A stretch of 64,000 nt of DNA from Heterostelium album PN500 (Eukaryota; Evosea; Eumycetozoa; Acytosteliales; Acytosteliaceae). The translations under genes were made by a program, and so were the position numbers. The notes under the pieces were generated by a model. The model had not been told where the DNA came from and searched no databases. It was given only the letters and a program-made list of their open reading frames with translations. Positions within the stretch are counted from its first letter, which is position 1. Each line of letters begins with the position of its first letter. Of this stretch, positions 35,801 through 45,798 are shown piece by piece. Where the stretch lies: contig NW_008805065.1 of assembly GCF_000004825.1 (NCBI RefSeq), positions 2,170,001-2,234,000 on the forward strand, in the 5' to 3' direction.

Positions 35801-36923
35801 CATATTATTTATATCTGGTTGTTCATTTAATCTCTTTTTCTTCTCTGGTTCACCACGATACCATCTAGATGCTTCGTCAATCTCTTTTGGCGATACATCA
35901 ATACTGCTCAATGCCCTACTCAAATCCTGTACAAATGGTGATACCAATGTATTCTTTAACCTAATAGTAATAATAATAATAATCGATAATAATCAATAGT
36001 TTAGTTTTAATAAACAAATATAAACATATATAAACATAAATAATCCATCTTATTACTCACTTTAAAATAGATAAGAAACATGTCTTTATAGCATGTTTGA
36101 TACTCTCATTCTGAATGGTATTGAACTTTGGTAGGTATTGCGTACACTGACTCATCTGAGGTAGTATCTGCTTCAACAAAGACAGCCGTTGCTTACAGAT
36201 AGTCGTTAAACTCGTGATTAATACCATTATATTTGTGCTAGTCCTTAGTGTTAATAACAATATTGTAAATTAGTAATTAATATTATGTTATGTTATGTTA
36301 TTTAGTTTGGTCTAGTGGTTAATAGCTAGCTAGTTAGTTAGTTAGTTACTTACATTGAATCTAATGATACAATATGATCTAGCAATGTGTTGAGATAGGA
36401 TGTACAGTCTTTTTGAAGTTGTTGTCTGTTCAGGAGGTTGTGAACGGGTGGCACACGATCGAGTGAGAATTCTTCGTCTGAACGGTAACGTCGTTGTACC
36501 ACGGTGCTACTACTCGTTCCACTAGATCCCATAGCTTCATTGCTAACAGAGTAACACAATATCAGAATCTCCAACAACTTGAAAGAATGAGCCATCGTTG
36601 AATCACTAATCGATAGAATACTACAACTTGGATCCAATATATATCTTCTCAGCTCATTGAATGAGCTCCAAACATCACCAACATCATTATTATTACTTGT
36701 CAATCTGTTTAATAATAATAATAATAATCAAACAAAATACAAACATTATTAATATATTGATAATCTTTATCATTAACAACATATATAAACATTAATATAC
36801 ATTAACATACGTATAAGATAATAGAGATCTAACCAAATTTGTAAAACAAAGAATAGTTCGTTTAATGACTTGTGGTGATTGACCGAGTAGATACTTTAAG
36901 ATATCTTTACTCTTTATAATAAC

Positions 36924-36955
<32 letters not shown>

Positions 36956-37271
36956 TTAAATGTAAGTTAGTTAGTTAATGATTGTAAAGTGTTAAAAAAG
37001 TAGAATACTAGTACTGATCTACTATTGATACATTACATTGAGGTTTAGATTTACAAGTTAGCTCTATGAATCCAATGATTTGTTTCTTGATTTGCACTGT
37101 GCTATCGAGTGCAAATTGAATCAAACTTGTATAGTATTCATTTAACAATGCTGTATCACGATGAGACATCAACTCAAAGGCACTGGCGAGAAGATCGATC
37201 TTCTCAGTGTCACTGGCAATCGAAGCACTATTGAGTAATGTTGCTACATCAACATCATTGTTATTTGACAT
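32870..37271 (-). CDS. Symplekin/Pta1, mRNA 3'-end processing scaffold
   Basis: Six exons: 37271-37037, 36922-36811, 36704-36354, 36243-36061, 35960-35577 and 35321-32870, giving 1238 residues. The N-terminal HEAT-repeat part reads IDLLASAFELMSHRDTALLN and QIIGFIELTC. The C-terminal symplekin domain contains ALQWLQNEYQLS, LIIWRPISRDRCLQCLFNHA and SLSPSELLVHLHL-like segments (PLSPSELLVHLHLIM). A Gln-rich run and an unstructured Pro/Thr/acidic linker lie between. Symplekin scaffolds CPSF/CstF and the histone 3'-end machinery in the nucleus (family knowledge). Intron 1 ends in an AAC repeat. The end of exon 5 is uncertain: a GTATGT donor at 35576 avoids a second AAC tract, but GTATTA farther on would also keep frame and add a poly-Asn run. 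Confidence 0.88.
35577..35830 (-). repeat. CAA/CAG repeats encoding poly-Gln/Asn in symplekin
   Basis: Imperfect CAA repeats encode QQQQQQIQQQQTQQQQQQ and a second Gln run, then Asn residues. A related AAC tract lies directly downstream (35490-35562), probably in the intron. The runs are expected to vary in length. Confidence 0.85.
36923..36952 (-). repeat. AAC repeat forming the 3' end of symplekin intron 1
   Basis: About nine AAC units run straight into the acceptor (ACAACAG then TTATTATAAAG). A purine-rich triplet repeat instead of a pyrimidine tract at the splice acceptor is unusual. Confidence 0.7.
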
Positions 37272-38876
37272 TATACTTTTTTACTTTTTTATATAAAAAA
37301 AAAAAAACAAAACCTACTAAACAAAACTAAACTAAACTAAAACTAATTAGATTGTTTATGTATCTATATATAAGTATAAAATATATTTAATATTAAAACA
37401 AAAGTAATTGTTTTGTTGTTTTTTGTTTTTTTTTTTGTGGTTGCATTAAAAAGGTGTGAGGTTTGTAGTTTTTTTTTTTAAAAATTTGTCAAAGTTGATT
37501 TTCATATAACTACTAAATAGCTAGCTCTGTTCTTGACGTAATTTAATTATTATCTTAATATTGTTTTAGGAATACTTTACTTTTTAGTTACCACTTCAAA
37601 ATAAAAAAAGAAAATTTATTGAAAAAGAGAAATTAAAACAGATTTTAAAGGAAACGTAATAAACTATGTAAATTTTCATTGGATGATGACAGAGCTCATT
37701 TAATCCGCTTTGTCATTAAGAATGATCTGATATCGAAGCTATTTGAACCAATAAATTTGCAATCATATCTTTTAGACTAGCAGACGATTATTGAGAAATT
37801 TTTTTTGATTAAAACAAAAAGCTCCTTTTTATGCTCTCAACAATAATATTTATTTAAGCAGTAGTATAGTATTAACACTTTTAGATAGATTTCTTTAATT
37901 TTATTGAATTTATTACAATTTGTTAAAATTCTGTATACAAATTGGAATAAGTTTAAATAAATAAAAATGATGATACCAAAAAATAAAATGTTTCACGAAT
38001 TAAAGTACATATAGAATAATAGATATAAATATATAAATAAAATTATCTATAGCATTTATAATCTACCTCGCGCTCTTTTTTTCAAAAATTATTTGAATTT
38101 CAAAATTTTAATTTTTCTGTTTGAACAAAGTTTTTTTTTTTTTTTTTGGTTTTTTTTTTTTTGTTTTTGGTTCTTCAATTTTTTTTTTTTTGTTTATTGA
38201 AAAAAAGATTTTTTTTTATTTTCATTATTTTTTTTTAAATTTTTTTTCAAAAAATAGTTGGGTATCAACACACAATACTAAACTTTACTATCTCTTATAA
38301 ATTGCACCACCAAAGTAATTATTTATTTTATTTTTTTTTGATTAGTATATAGACCTTTTTTTTTTTTTGATTGTTATTTTATTATCGAGATTGACGTCAA
38401 CACAACATTAACATCAAACAACAAATATCAATCAATCAATCAAACAAAACAAATCATCAAGAGAAAAGAAAATATAATTAATATAATATAAAGAATATAT
38501 TAAAATATAATAACTTGAAAGTAGACTTTAACTTCAAATTTCTTTTAAAAAAAAACAAAAAGATTAAAAAAAGATTAAAAAGATTAAAAAACCACAGTAC
38601 ATCATCAAACAACACACCAACAATCATCATCTTCTTCATTGTAATAGATAAATAATAACAATAATAATAGTTTAAAAGGTTAATTAATCTAATAGATATT
38701 TTTTTTTTTTTTACTTTTTTTTTTTGTAAAAATTAAATTTTTAGAGTATAGTAGTGTGTTCGATTTATAATAATAATATATATAGAAACAACAACAACAA
38801 CTAAACAACAGCTAAACAACAACAACAAAACAACAAGCAAATAACAAAGTTATATAGAAAGAAGTAATTAGTAATA
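37272..38876. other. Divergent promoter region of symplekin and PP2C genes
   Basis: About 1.6 kb with heavy T and A homopolymers (38131-38190, 38330-38370, 38698-38726). At about 37655-37770 a plus-strand frame without ATG reads SLDDDRAHLIRFVIKNDLIS then KLFEPINLQSYLLD and stop, which has protein-like composition and may be a relic exon. CAA-rich 5' leader sequence precedes the PP2C start. Confidence 0.5.
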
Positions 38877-40454
38877 ATGAGTTCGAATATCGATAATATC
38901 AAAGAGGAAACTATGTCAGACAGTAATATACAGAACAATGTCGAGACTGTAAATACAACCACCACCACTGAAAATAGAAACATAGACAAAACAGATGCCA
39001 GTAACAAGAGTTTGGAGGTGTCTATCGACAGCGAAGAACCTGCCACTGATATAGATAATAACAGCAATAACACAGCTAACACCAACACCACCACCACACC
39101 ACAAGAGAGTACAGCATCATCAACCACCGCCACCACCACCACCACACCATCTACATCATCATCATCCTCCTCATCGACAGACAACACCAGCAGCAACAAC
39201 AGTGGCAGCAGTGGTAACACCAACACAAGCAGCAGCAACGACCAACAATATCCATCGACACCACTCGCCGAACCATTGAGCAGCAGCACTGGATCCAACC
39301 AACACGGTACCCACCAAGCAAAGTTCTCCTCGGTCAAGGACATCGGTATGTCATCCGAAAAGAACCCACGTTTCAGAAGAACAATGGAAGACGAACATGT
39401 TATAATCGATTCATTCGGTGGTGATCCACAACAAGGTTACTATGCAATCTATGATGGTCACGGAGGTAGAGGTGCTGTTGACTTTACTGCTAAAACTCTT
39501 CATTTGGTAAATATATATATTAATAATCTATTTTTTAACTTGTATATTCTGATATAATATCCTAACTTTATTTATATTATTCTTTTCTTTTTCTTTTTTA
39601 TTCTTTTTTTTTTTTTTTTTTCTTTTTTCTTTTCCTTTTTTGTTCTTTATTTCCAATATATAGAACTTATTGGAAGAATTGAACAAAGATCCAAATGGAG
39701 ATATTTTAGAACATATTAAAAATAGTTATTTAACTACAGATACTCAAATGGGTAATGAGCCAATACAGTTTAGTGGTACCACTACAATCTCTGCTTTGAT
39801 TAGATACAATGAAAAGGGTGAGAAATTCCTCTATATCGCCAATGCTGGTGATGCTCGTGCTGTTATTAGGTATGTATATCAAACACACCAACATAACATA
39901 TTGAAGATGGTTTTAAACTAATATTTAATAACTCTATTATAGTCGTAATGGTGTAGCTGAGAGATTGTCATATGATCATAAAGGTTCAGATCAAGAGGAG
40001 ATTAAGCGTATTACAGAAGCTGGTGGATTTGTTGTTAATAATCGTGTAAATGGTATTCTCGCAGTCACTCGTTCACTCGGTGATCACTCTATGAAGGAGT
40101 ATGTCGTTGGTGACCCATACAGACGTGCCATTCAATTAGACCCAAGTTATACACATTTAATTTTAGCATGTGACGGTGTATGTATACATTCACTATTCAT
40201 TTTAAAACCCAATTCAATCAAAATACTCATTATTGTTAACCTTTTTTTTTTTTTTGTTCTACTTTACATTTCTATTTTTAAATATTTTCAATTTTATATT
40301 TTAATTTTAGCTCTGGGATGTCGTCAATGATCAAGATTCAATCGACCTTATTATAAACGAAACAGAGGCACAAAGAATGAGTGACAAGCTTTTATCGAGT
40401 GCATTGAGAAAAGGTAGCACTGATAATATTAGTATTATGGTTATAATCTTGTAA
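38877..40454 (+). CDS. PP2C-family (PPM) serine/threonine phosphatase
   Basis: Exons 38877-39506, 39664-39869, 39943-40177 and 40311-40454 encode 404 residues. The first 155 residues are Ser/Thr/Asn-rich and unstructured. The catalytic domain shows [10 protein letters not shown] (metal-binding Glu/Asp), [16 protein letters not shown] (DGHGG, metal ligand), [61 protein letters not shown] and [15 protein letters not shown] with the final metal-binding Asp. All metal ligands of a Mn/Mg-dependent phosphatase are present, so it should be active in the cytosol or nucleus. The domain is compact, with little after the DN motif. Intron 3 has a 17-base T run near its acceptor. Confidence 0.94.
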
Positions 40455-40742
40455 GAATTCCAAAAACAGATAATCAATCCTATCTGACCAAGAAAAAAAA
40501 AAACAAAAAAGAAAAAACAAAAAACTATAGTTTAAAATTAAAAACAACAATAAAAAAAACAATAAAAAAAGAATGTTAAAATTAACATTCTAATTATATT
40601 TATAAATATTAAAATAATTATCATTAATTAATAATAAAGTGTTATTAATATTATTATATTTGGAGTACTTAATAGTTTCTTGGTTTTATTTATTGTTCTT
40701 TTCTTTTTAATTATTAATATTGTTTGTTGTTTATCTTTTTTA

Positions 40743-42333
40743 TTATGATTTCCAAATTTGAGGGAATGGATCTTTTGGACTTAGAATAAGACCAACTTTA
40801 TGACATACATATCCTTTGATGTAACCGTTGTAGATGAGATTCGAGATGATACATTCTGCTTCGTCGATGTCAACTGTGTCATTCTCTGCCCATTTAAGTG
40901 CAATAACAAAGTTTTGAATGGGTACACGAGAATTATGATTTAAAAGATATCTTTAATATGAAAATGATAATGAATAAATTATTAATATTAATACAATGTT
41001 ATTCAACTGGTTTAATATGATTAATGTAACTTACATTTTCTTGAAAAGATTTCTATATACAATATTCTTTAGTTTTTCTAAAATCAAATAGATTCCCTTT
41101 TGAATGAAATAGTTTTGATTGGTCGATAGACATTGATTGAATAGTTTGATGTTTCCTGTCTTCATTGCCTCTACTATACCAACGAATTGATTCAATCCAT
41201 ATTGTAATAATAACTCTTTCTTTGGGAATCGACAAAGTGATAGTTGCATTGGAATTAAATATAATAATATCAATCTAAATGTATTTGTTTTGATTTGGTT
41301 TGTTAGTTCAATTGTTATTTTTAATGATATTATTATTATTATTGATATTGTTATATTGTTATCGTTTTTGTTTTTGTTATTGTTATTGTTATTGTTTGAA
41401 TTTGTCTTACCTTTTGTTTTTAGCAGAAGATCCAGTGCTAGGACACTTGTTGAAAGAGAACAGTAGATCTTGCTGAGCTTTTTGTGTGTTACCGTCGAAT
41501 GCAGCGAGTCTACCGACAAAGAATCGATAGGTGATCAACTGTCCGAGTGGATATGATTCTAGTGCAGGGTAGAGTGGACTCTCCATGGCTTTGATTACGT
41601 TCTTACAGAGTTTCAAGTTGTTCAGCTTAAAGTAGATGTGGAACATCTGGTTGACGATACCCATTGCCGCCTTCTTCTTGGACTGCGACAGATCGGTGGT
41701 ACGATCGGTACTCGACGCCTGGAAACAACGATTCAATATTCTCGATGCCTCTTCGTAGTAGTCCGCTTTCTTCTCTGCACTCTCCACTGTATTCGCCAGC
41801 TTTGCCATTATTCTAATATCATAAGTGAATTTCCACATCGCCTGTGATGACCATACTTCAAATACTTTTATAAATGCACTTCAAAATATTGACAAATTAG
41901 CATACATAGATAAAGTAGAATAGAATAGATAGATATATATTTATTGTTAAACATACGTTATTGATTCAGATAGATAATTAAATGCATCGTCATAGTTTGA
42001 ATCGAATATTGAGGTGATTGCACGTAGACGTGATGCAATCATATCACAATAGGATTCTCGTTGTGTTTCGTTTGTTCCATGTGGATGTATTTTGTTTTGC
42101 AAGAGAGAATCTAAATCTGCTGTTTTCCTAACGATCTGATCGATCTTTTTCAATTGTAATAGCTTGCTATTGTACTTTGTCTCTTGTATCTTATTTGAAA
42201 AGCTTTGTTTCTGTTGTTGATAAGTAGTGATCGTGATGACTTCACTCAGAGATATCAATTCTGCAAAAACTTTTCCATGTTCTTTTGTTACACAATCATT
42301 TATCTGATTTAAATATGTATTTAAATCTGCCAT
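40743..42333 (-). CDS. pcid2: PCI-domain protein PCID2/Thp1 (TREX-2 mRNA export)
   Basis: Exons 42333-41957, 41878-41411, 41274-41035 and 40950-40743 encode 430 residues; all three introns are phase 2. The junctions read SITTAFIKV, NKRLILLYL and KKMIYLLNH. The protein starts MADLNTYLNQINDCVTKEHG. The central helices (IVNQMFHIYFKLNNLKLCKN, YPLGQLITYRFFVGRLAAFDGN) and the PCI core (LILLYLIPMQLSLCRFPKKE, KGIYLILEKLKNIVYRNLFKK, DIDEAECIISNLIYNGYIKG, ending SPKDPFPQIW) match human PCID2 closely. In TREX-2 it binds nucleic acid and links transcription to export at the nuclear basket. The stop is 288 bases from that of the converging PP2C gene. Confidence 0.93.
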
Positions 42334-42619
42334 TAATATATATCTATTCTATATCTATCTATATCTAACTAATTATCTAAATATAAATCTATATATATTT
42401 AATAATTAATTGTAAAAAATATATCAATTATAATTGATTTATTTATCATAAAGAAATTTGAATTTAAAAAAAAAAAAGAAATGAAAATATGAGCGATGAT
42501 GACAGGTGCAATGATCAAACGATCATCTTCAAGTTAATTACTTAAATAATCTGTTCAGTTTTTTGAAATCGATCGTTTGATAGTTAGTTTATTCTATTAT
42601 TATATATAATTTTAATTTG
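42334..42619. promoter_or_regulatory. Short divergent promoter region
   Basis: 286 bases separate the start codons of PCID2 (minus) and the RRM gene (plus), so both must share this stretch. It contains ATCTATATCTA repeats (42341-42373) and a near-palindrome GATCAAACGATCATC / GATCGATCGTTTGATAG at 42511-42585. Two copies of a CGATC-bearing core in opposite orientation might be a shared factor site; this is inference. Confidence 0.35.
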
Positions 42620-43182
42620 ATGACTACAGTAAAGAAAACATTATATGTAGGAGGTTTGGACGATAATGTTACAGTGGACACACTGCGAGGTGCTTTCATT
42701 CCTTTTGGCGAGATCAGAGATATATCATTACCTTTAGATTATAAAACACGTATGAATCGAATCGAATTCATAATCAATAAATCAATCAATCTATTAAAAA
42801 GAATAGTATTAACATTTAAAGTATATATATAGAAAAACATAAAGGATATTGTTTTATAGAGTTTGATACAAGAGAGGATGCATTGGATGCCGTAGACAAT
42901 ATGCACGACAGTGAAATCTTTGGTAGAACAATAAATTGTACAATAGCAAAACAATCGACTGTAGATAAAAATAAATCACGTAAGTTTTAAAATCAAATCA
43001 TCATTCCTCTATCAAGTATAGATATATTAAATTGAACAATACTAACCAACTTTATTCTTTTAAATTCCGCATTACTAGTATGGAGTAGTGAAAACTATAA
43101 CACATTACAAGCACTTCAAGATAAGGAAAATGAAAAAGAGGAACAAAAAGATTTCATTAAAGAGAAACTGCAACAGCAATAG
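42620..43182 (+). CDS. RRM protein related to cyclophilin E (PPIE/Cyp33), without the cyclophilin domain
   Basis: Exons 42620-42749, 42833-42979 and 43079-43182 encode 126 residues. The RRM follows the N-terminal half of PPIE nearly residue by residue: KTLYVGGLDDNVTVDTLRGA (RNP2), FIPFGEIRDISLPLDYKTQK, GYCFIEFDTREDALDAVDNM (RNP1) and SEIFGRTINCTIAKQ, and even the post-RRM LWSSENY corresponds to VWSDDDW of PPIE. The product then ends in a short KEEQKDFIKEKLQQQ tail and a TAG; no peptidyl-prolyl isomerase sequence follows. PPIE is part of activated spliceosomes and binds MLL through the RRM, so a nuclear splicing role is likely. CAA repeats continue past the stop. Confidence 0.88.
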
Positions 43183-43422
43183 CAATATCAATAGCAATAA
43201 CAATAACAATATCAATTATATCTCACAGAGCACGCACTTCACACCGACAATCAAATAAATCATAAACGATTTCTGTATACAGTTTATCAGTTAGCATCAT
43301 ATTTGGTTGGTTGGTTTATATAATGAGCAAAGCAATCTACTCAATGTTAGGAAATTAGGGAGACTAATTATATATATATAATAAGGAGAAATGATATTTA
43401 TTTGTTTTACTAAAAAGGTGAT

Positions 43423-43909
43423 TTAAACCGGTGGAGTTTTGTCAAGTGGCTTTCCATAAGGATATATATTATCTCCGAATATCTCGGGTGCTGCCTTCCT
43501 AAAATTATTTCTCTTGTTTCCCAAACAAGTTAGAAATATATAAGTAATTTTATCGTTCCTTCTTAACTCTGCACACTCACCAATTACATGTGTCAATTTG
43601 GCTAATCTGTTGGCTGTTTTCATTGTTACTTCTTTAAGTTAAGCATCGTTTTGCAACAATCTATCGGTGGTCGGCTCATCGAATATTCCTCCAAGATTCT
43701 TCATACCAACAATAATTCTATCAATACATTTATCTTTTCCACACACCATTTTTAACTTTTTGCATCTATATATCTTTGGGTTGTTCTCTCAGTTTTAGCT
43801 CGAGCGCATGATGATCCCACCATGTTTTAATGATTATTGGTACATTACTTGAGGGATCGAGTATCTTAATGGTTGTTTGTTCTTCTTTCTTAATAGGAAT
43901 CGAAGACAT
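43423..43909 (-). pseudogene. Degenerate gene of unknown family
   Basis: A coding-like stretch of roughly 160 codons starts MSSIPIKKEEQTTIKILDPS and ends FGDNIYPYGKPLDKTPPV. The amino-acid composition throughout (Trp, Cys, His, Gly, Pro) is clearly protein-like, but reading continuity is lost in about two places. I do not recognise the family; it may come from a host gene or a mobile element. It lies tail to tail with the RRM gene, in a patch of orphan frames (43.4-44.8 kb). Confidence 0.4.
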
Positions 43910-44128
43910 ATCTAATATTTTTTTAAAGAAAAAACCTATTCGATTAGGTTTTTCCAAAAATTAATATTTGATTAAACCATTGGTCTAATGAATACAAATA
44001 ACAAAATACTATTAAAAAATTTAATTAATTTAAACATTATTTTTAAATATTAAATAATTAAATTTATAGAATATTTATTTATATTAGAGACTTAATTTAT
44101 CCGTATTTTTTTATTACTATTTCTAGAA

Positions 44129-44388
44129 ATGGATCACCAACAACATTTTCAACCATACTTAAACATTTATCATCAAGTTGCTACAAAGAAAAGTCTATAT
44201 GCTATCGTATTTGAAATACACCCGCGAGGAGAATCACCAGAGTTTAACCCAGCTCTTTTTCTCCCTCTTGGACATAGAGACCGTGGTACTGAAACAAGAC
44301 AATCATTTTATATTCTTTTCCGCGAAGCTTTATTAGAATTAGGTTACAGTAATGAACTATATGGTATGTACACACGTGAGTGCACATA
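44129..44388 (+). other. Orphan ORF, faintly tyrosine-recombinase-like
   Basis: An 86-codon frame with its own ATG (MDHQQHFQPYLNIYHQVATK). The part NPALFLPLGHRDRGTETRQS followed by FYILFREALLELGYSNELYG recalls the region just before the HxxR box of tyrosine recombinases such as those of DIRS-type elements, but the catalytic box itself is not seen. A GTATGT splice-donor-like sequence occurs right after NELYG. If it belongs to such an element it is a small broken fragment; a host origin is equally possible. Confidence 0.25.
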
Positions 44389-44586
44389 GAAGCAGGCATT
44401 GACAGACGCCAATTCTCTACATCTTGATCCCAATTTAAATTGGATGCCATGGTGTATTTCGAGGATGCATGTAGTCAAGGTTATAACTAGAGTGTTCTAT
44501 CTATACTTTGTTTACTGTCCGGTTCACCTGGGACAATGGTAGAGGAGATAGGTAACTTAGAAGTGGCCAGGCTGGATTGGAACAAA

Positions 44587-44796
44587 TCAGTTGAGAGTTG
44601 AGAGTGGATCTGGGCGAGCGCTGGTAGGAGTGACATCCGGAAATAAAGTGGAGGTTGACTGAATTTGATCAAAGTTATTGTTATTCTCAAGATCACTCAT
44701 TCTGAGATCTCTTGTAGTAGTTGTTGGATCCTTAGATGCTGTTGAACTACTGGTTGTTGTTATTGTATCTGATGACTTATCAGTTGGATCTACCAT
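44587..44796 (-). CDS. Hypothetical Ser/Thr-rich small protein, 69 residues
   Basis: An intact frame starting MVDPTDKSSDTITTTSSSTA and ending PTSARPDPLSTLN. The Thr/Ser/Asn composition is typical of disordered dictyostelid protein ends rather than of A/T-rich noise. There is no recognisable domain, signal or membrane segment. It could be a short disordered protein or the first exon of something larger, though no continuation was found. Confidence 0.3.
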   Translation of the reverse strand: MVDPTDKSSDTITTTSSSTASKDPTTTTRDLRMSDLENNNNFDQIQSTSTLFPDVTPTSARPDPLSTLN

Positions 44797-45431
44797 TTTC
44801 TTATTTAATTAATAATCAATAATAATATAAAATAATATTTCTAATAATGTTTTTATATAATTTAAATTTAACTCTTATTTAATCTTTTATTTGATTTTTT
44901 TATTTTTTTTTATAAGTTATTTTGAAAACTGTAAAATCGCACATATTAATAATAATAGTTGTTTCAGAAACTATTTATGTAGTAGGGAATGGCAATCAAT
45001 ACAGAGTTATTGGAATACTCGAATTGTTGAAGGACAAATAACTCAAAATAAAGTAGATTGACAAAACAAAAAGAAACAGTTCAGTTTATTGATGAACTCA
45101 AGATCGGATTTAATAATGAAGTTTTCTATTATTTTATTGTAGAATAGAAAACTTAATTAATTTCTATTATACAATAAAATCAACAACACAACAAGAAACA
45201 AAAAATAACAACAGTATCTCAACCTATAATAACTTAAAAGATTTTCAAATAGAGTAATAATCCTCTTTCTAAATCTACCAATTCACAAATGAAATTAAAC
45301 CTAATAAGTGTTAGTGATTAATAAATAAGACGGTGCATGTTATATTAATGGTGAATGATTTAATGACAAAGGGTTTTTAAGTTTATTTTATTATTAATTG
45401 GTGATTGTGATAAGTCTATTATTATTATTAA
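44797..45431. other. Intergenic with 20-bp inverted repeat
   Basis: A/T-rich spacer. Arms at 45131-45150 and 45161-45180 are complementary at 19 of 20 positions around a ten-base ACTTAATTAA loop. No coding frame was seen. Confidence 0.5.
45131..45180. repeat. Short inverted repeat hairpin
   Basis: The left arm ATTTTATTGTAGAATAGAAA pairs with the right arm TTTCTATTATACAATAAAAT with one G/A mismatch; the loop is ten bases. The stem is A/T-rich, so chance origin is less unlikely than for the hairpin at 31961. Confidence 0.75.
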
Positions 45432-45798
45432 TTACTGATAGTGTCTCTTGATTAAATCATCGATCATAGTAGTACCAGAGCCAGTAACATAACCCATATG
45501 ATTTTTAACAGTGGAGAAATTCTTGAAGACCTTGACGAATGGATAGATTGCGACATCATTGGCCCACATACAATCAACAGTTAACTGGGGAACCAAATGG
45601 AACTTGGAAGAAAACGGCATTTGGGTATCTACCTGGTAAGGCTCTCATAAAATCTTTGACCAAATCGCAAGCAATACAATTTGGTTGACCAAAGTAAACT
45701 ACTACAAGTTGATTTTCATCGGCATCATTGAGTTGGAACATGAAATCTTCTTTGTTGGAGATTTGGACCCAAGATGAGATAAATTCTGGTAATGACAT
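45432..45798 (-). CDS. Thioredoxin-like protein, split by a 19-nt GT-AG segment
   Basis: Two frame blocks, 45798-45604 (65 codons) and 45584-45432 (51 codons with stop), become one 115-residue thioredoxin if bases 45585-45603 are removed. Those 19 bases read GTTCCATTTGGTTCCCCAG on the coding strand, so they begin GT and end AG. The resulting strand NAVFFQLTVDCMWANDVAIY then PFVKVFKN is exactly the thioredoxin beta-3/alpha-3/cis-Pro region. The active site is CIAC in VVVYFGQPNCIACDLVKDFM, replacing the usual WCGPC, so redox activity may differ. Without removal, translation stops just after the helix that follows the active site. A mini-intron, an insertion mutation or an assembly artefact are the options. 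Confidence 0.75.

Noticed and set aside
38801-39343. 180-codon Val/Leu-rich frame antisense to the PP2C N-terminus
   Set aside because: A translation artefact of ACC/ACA/AAC repeats in the opposite strand.
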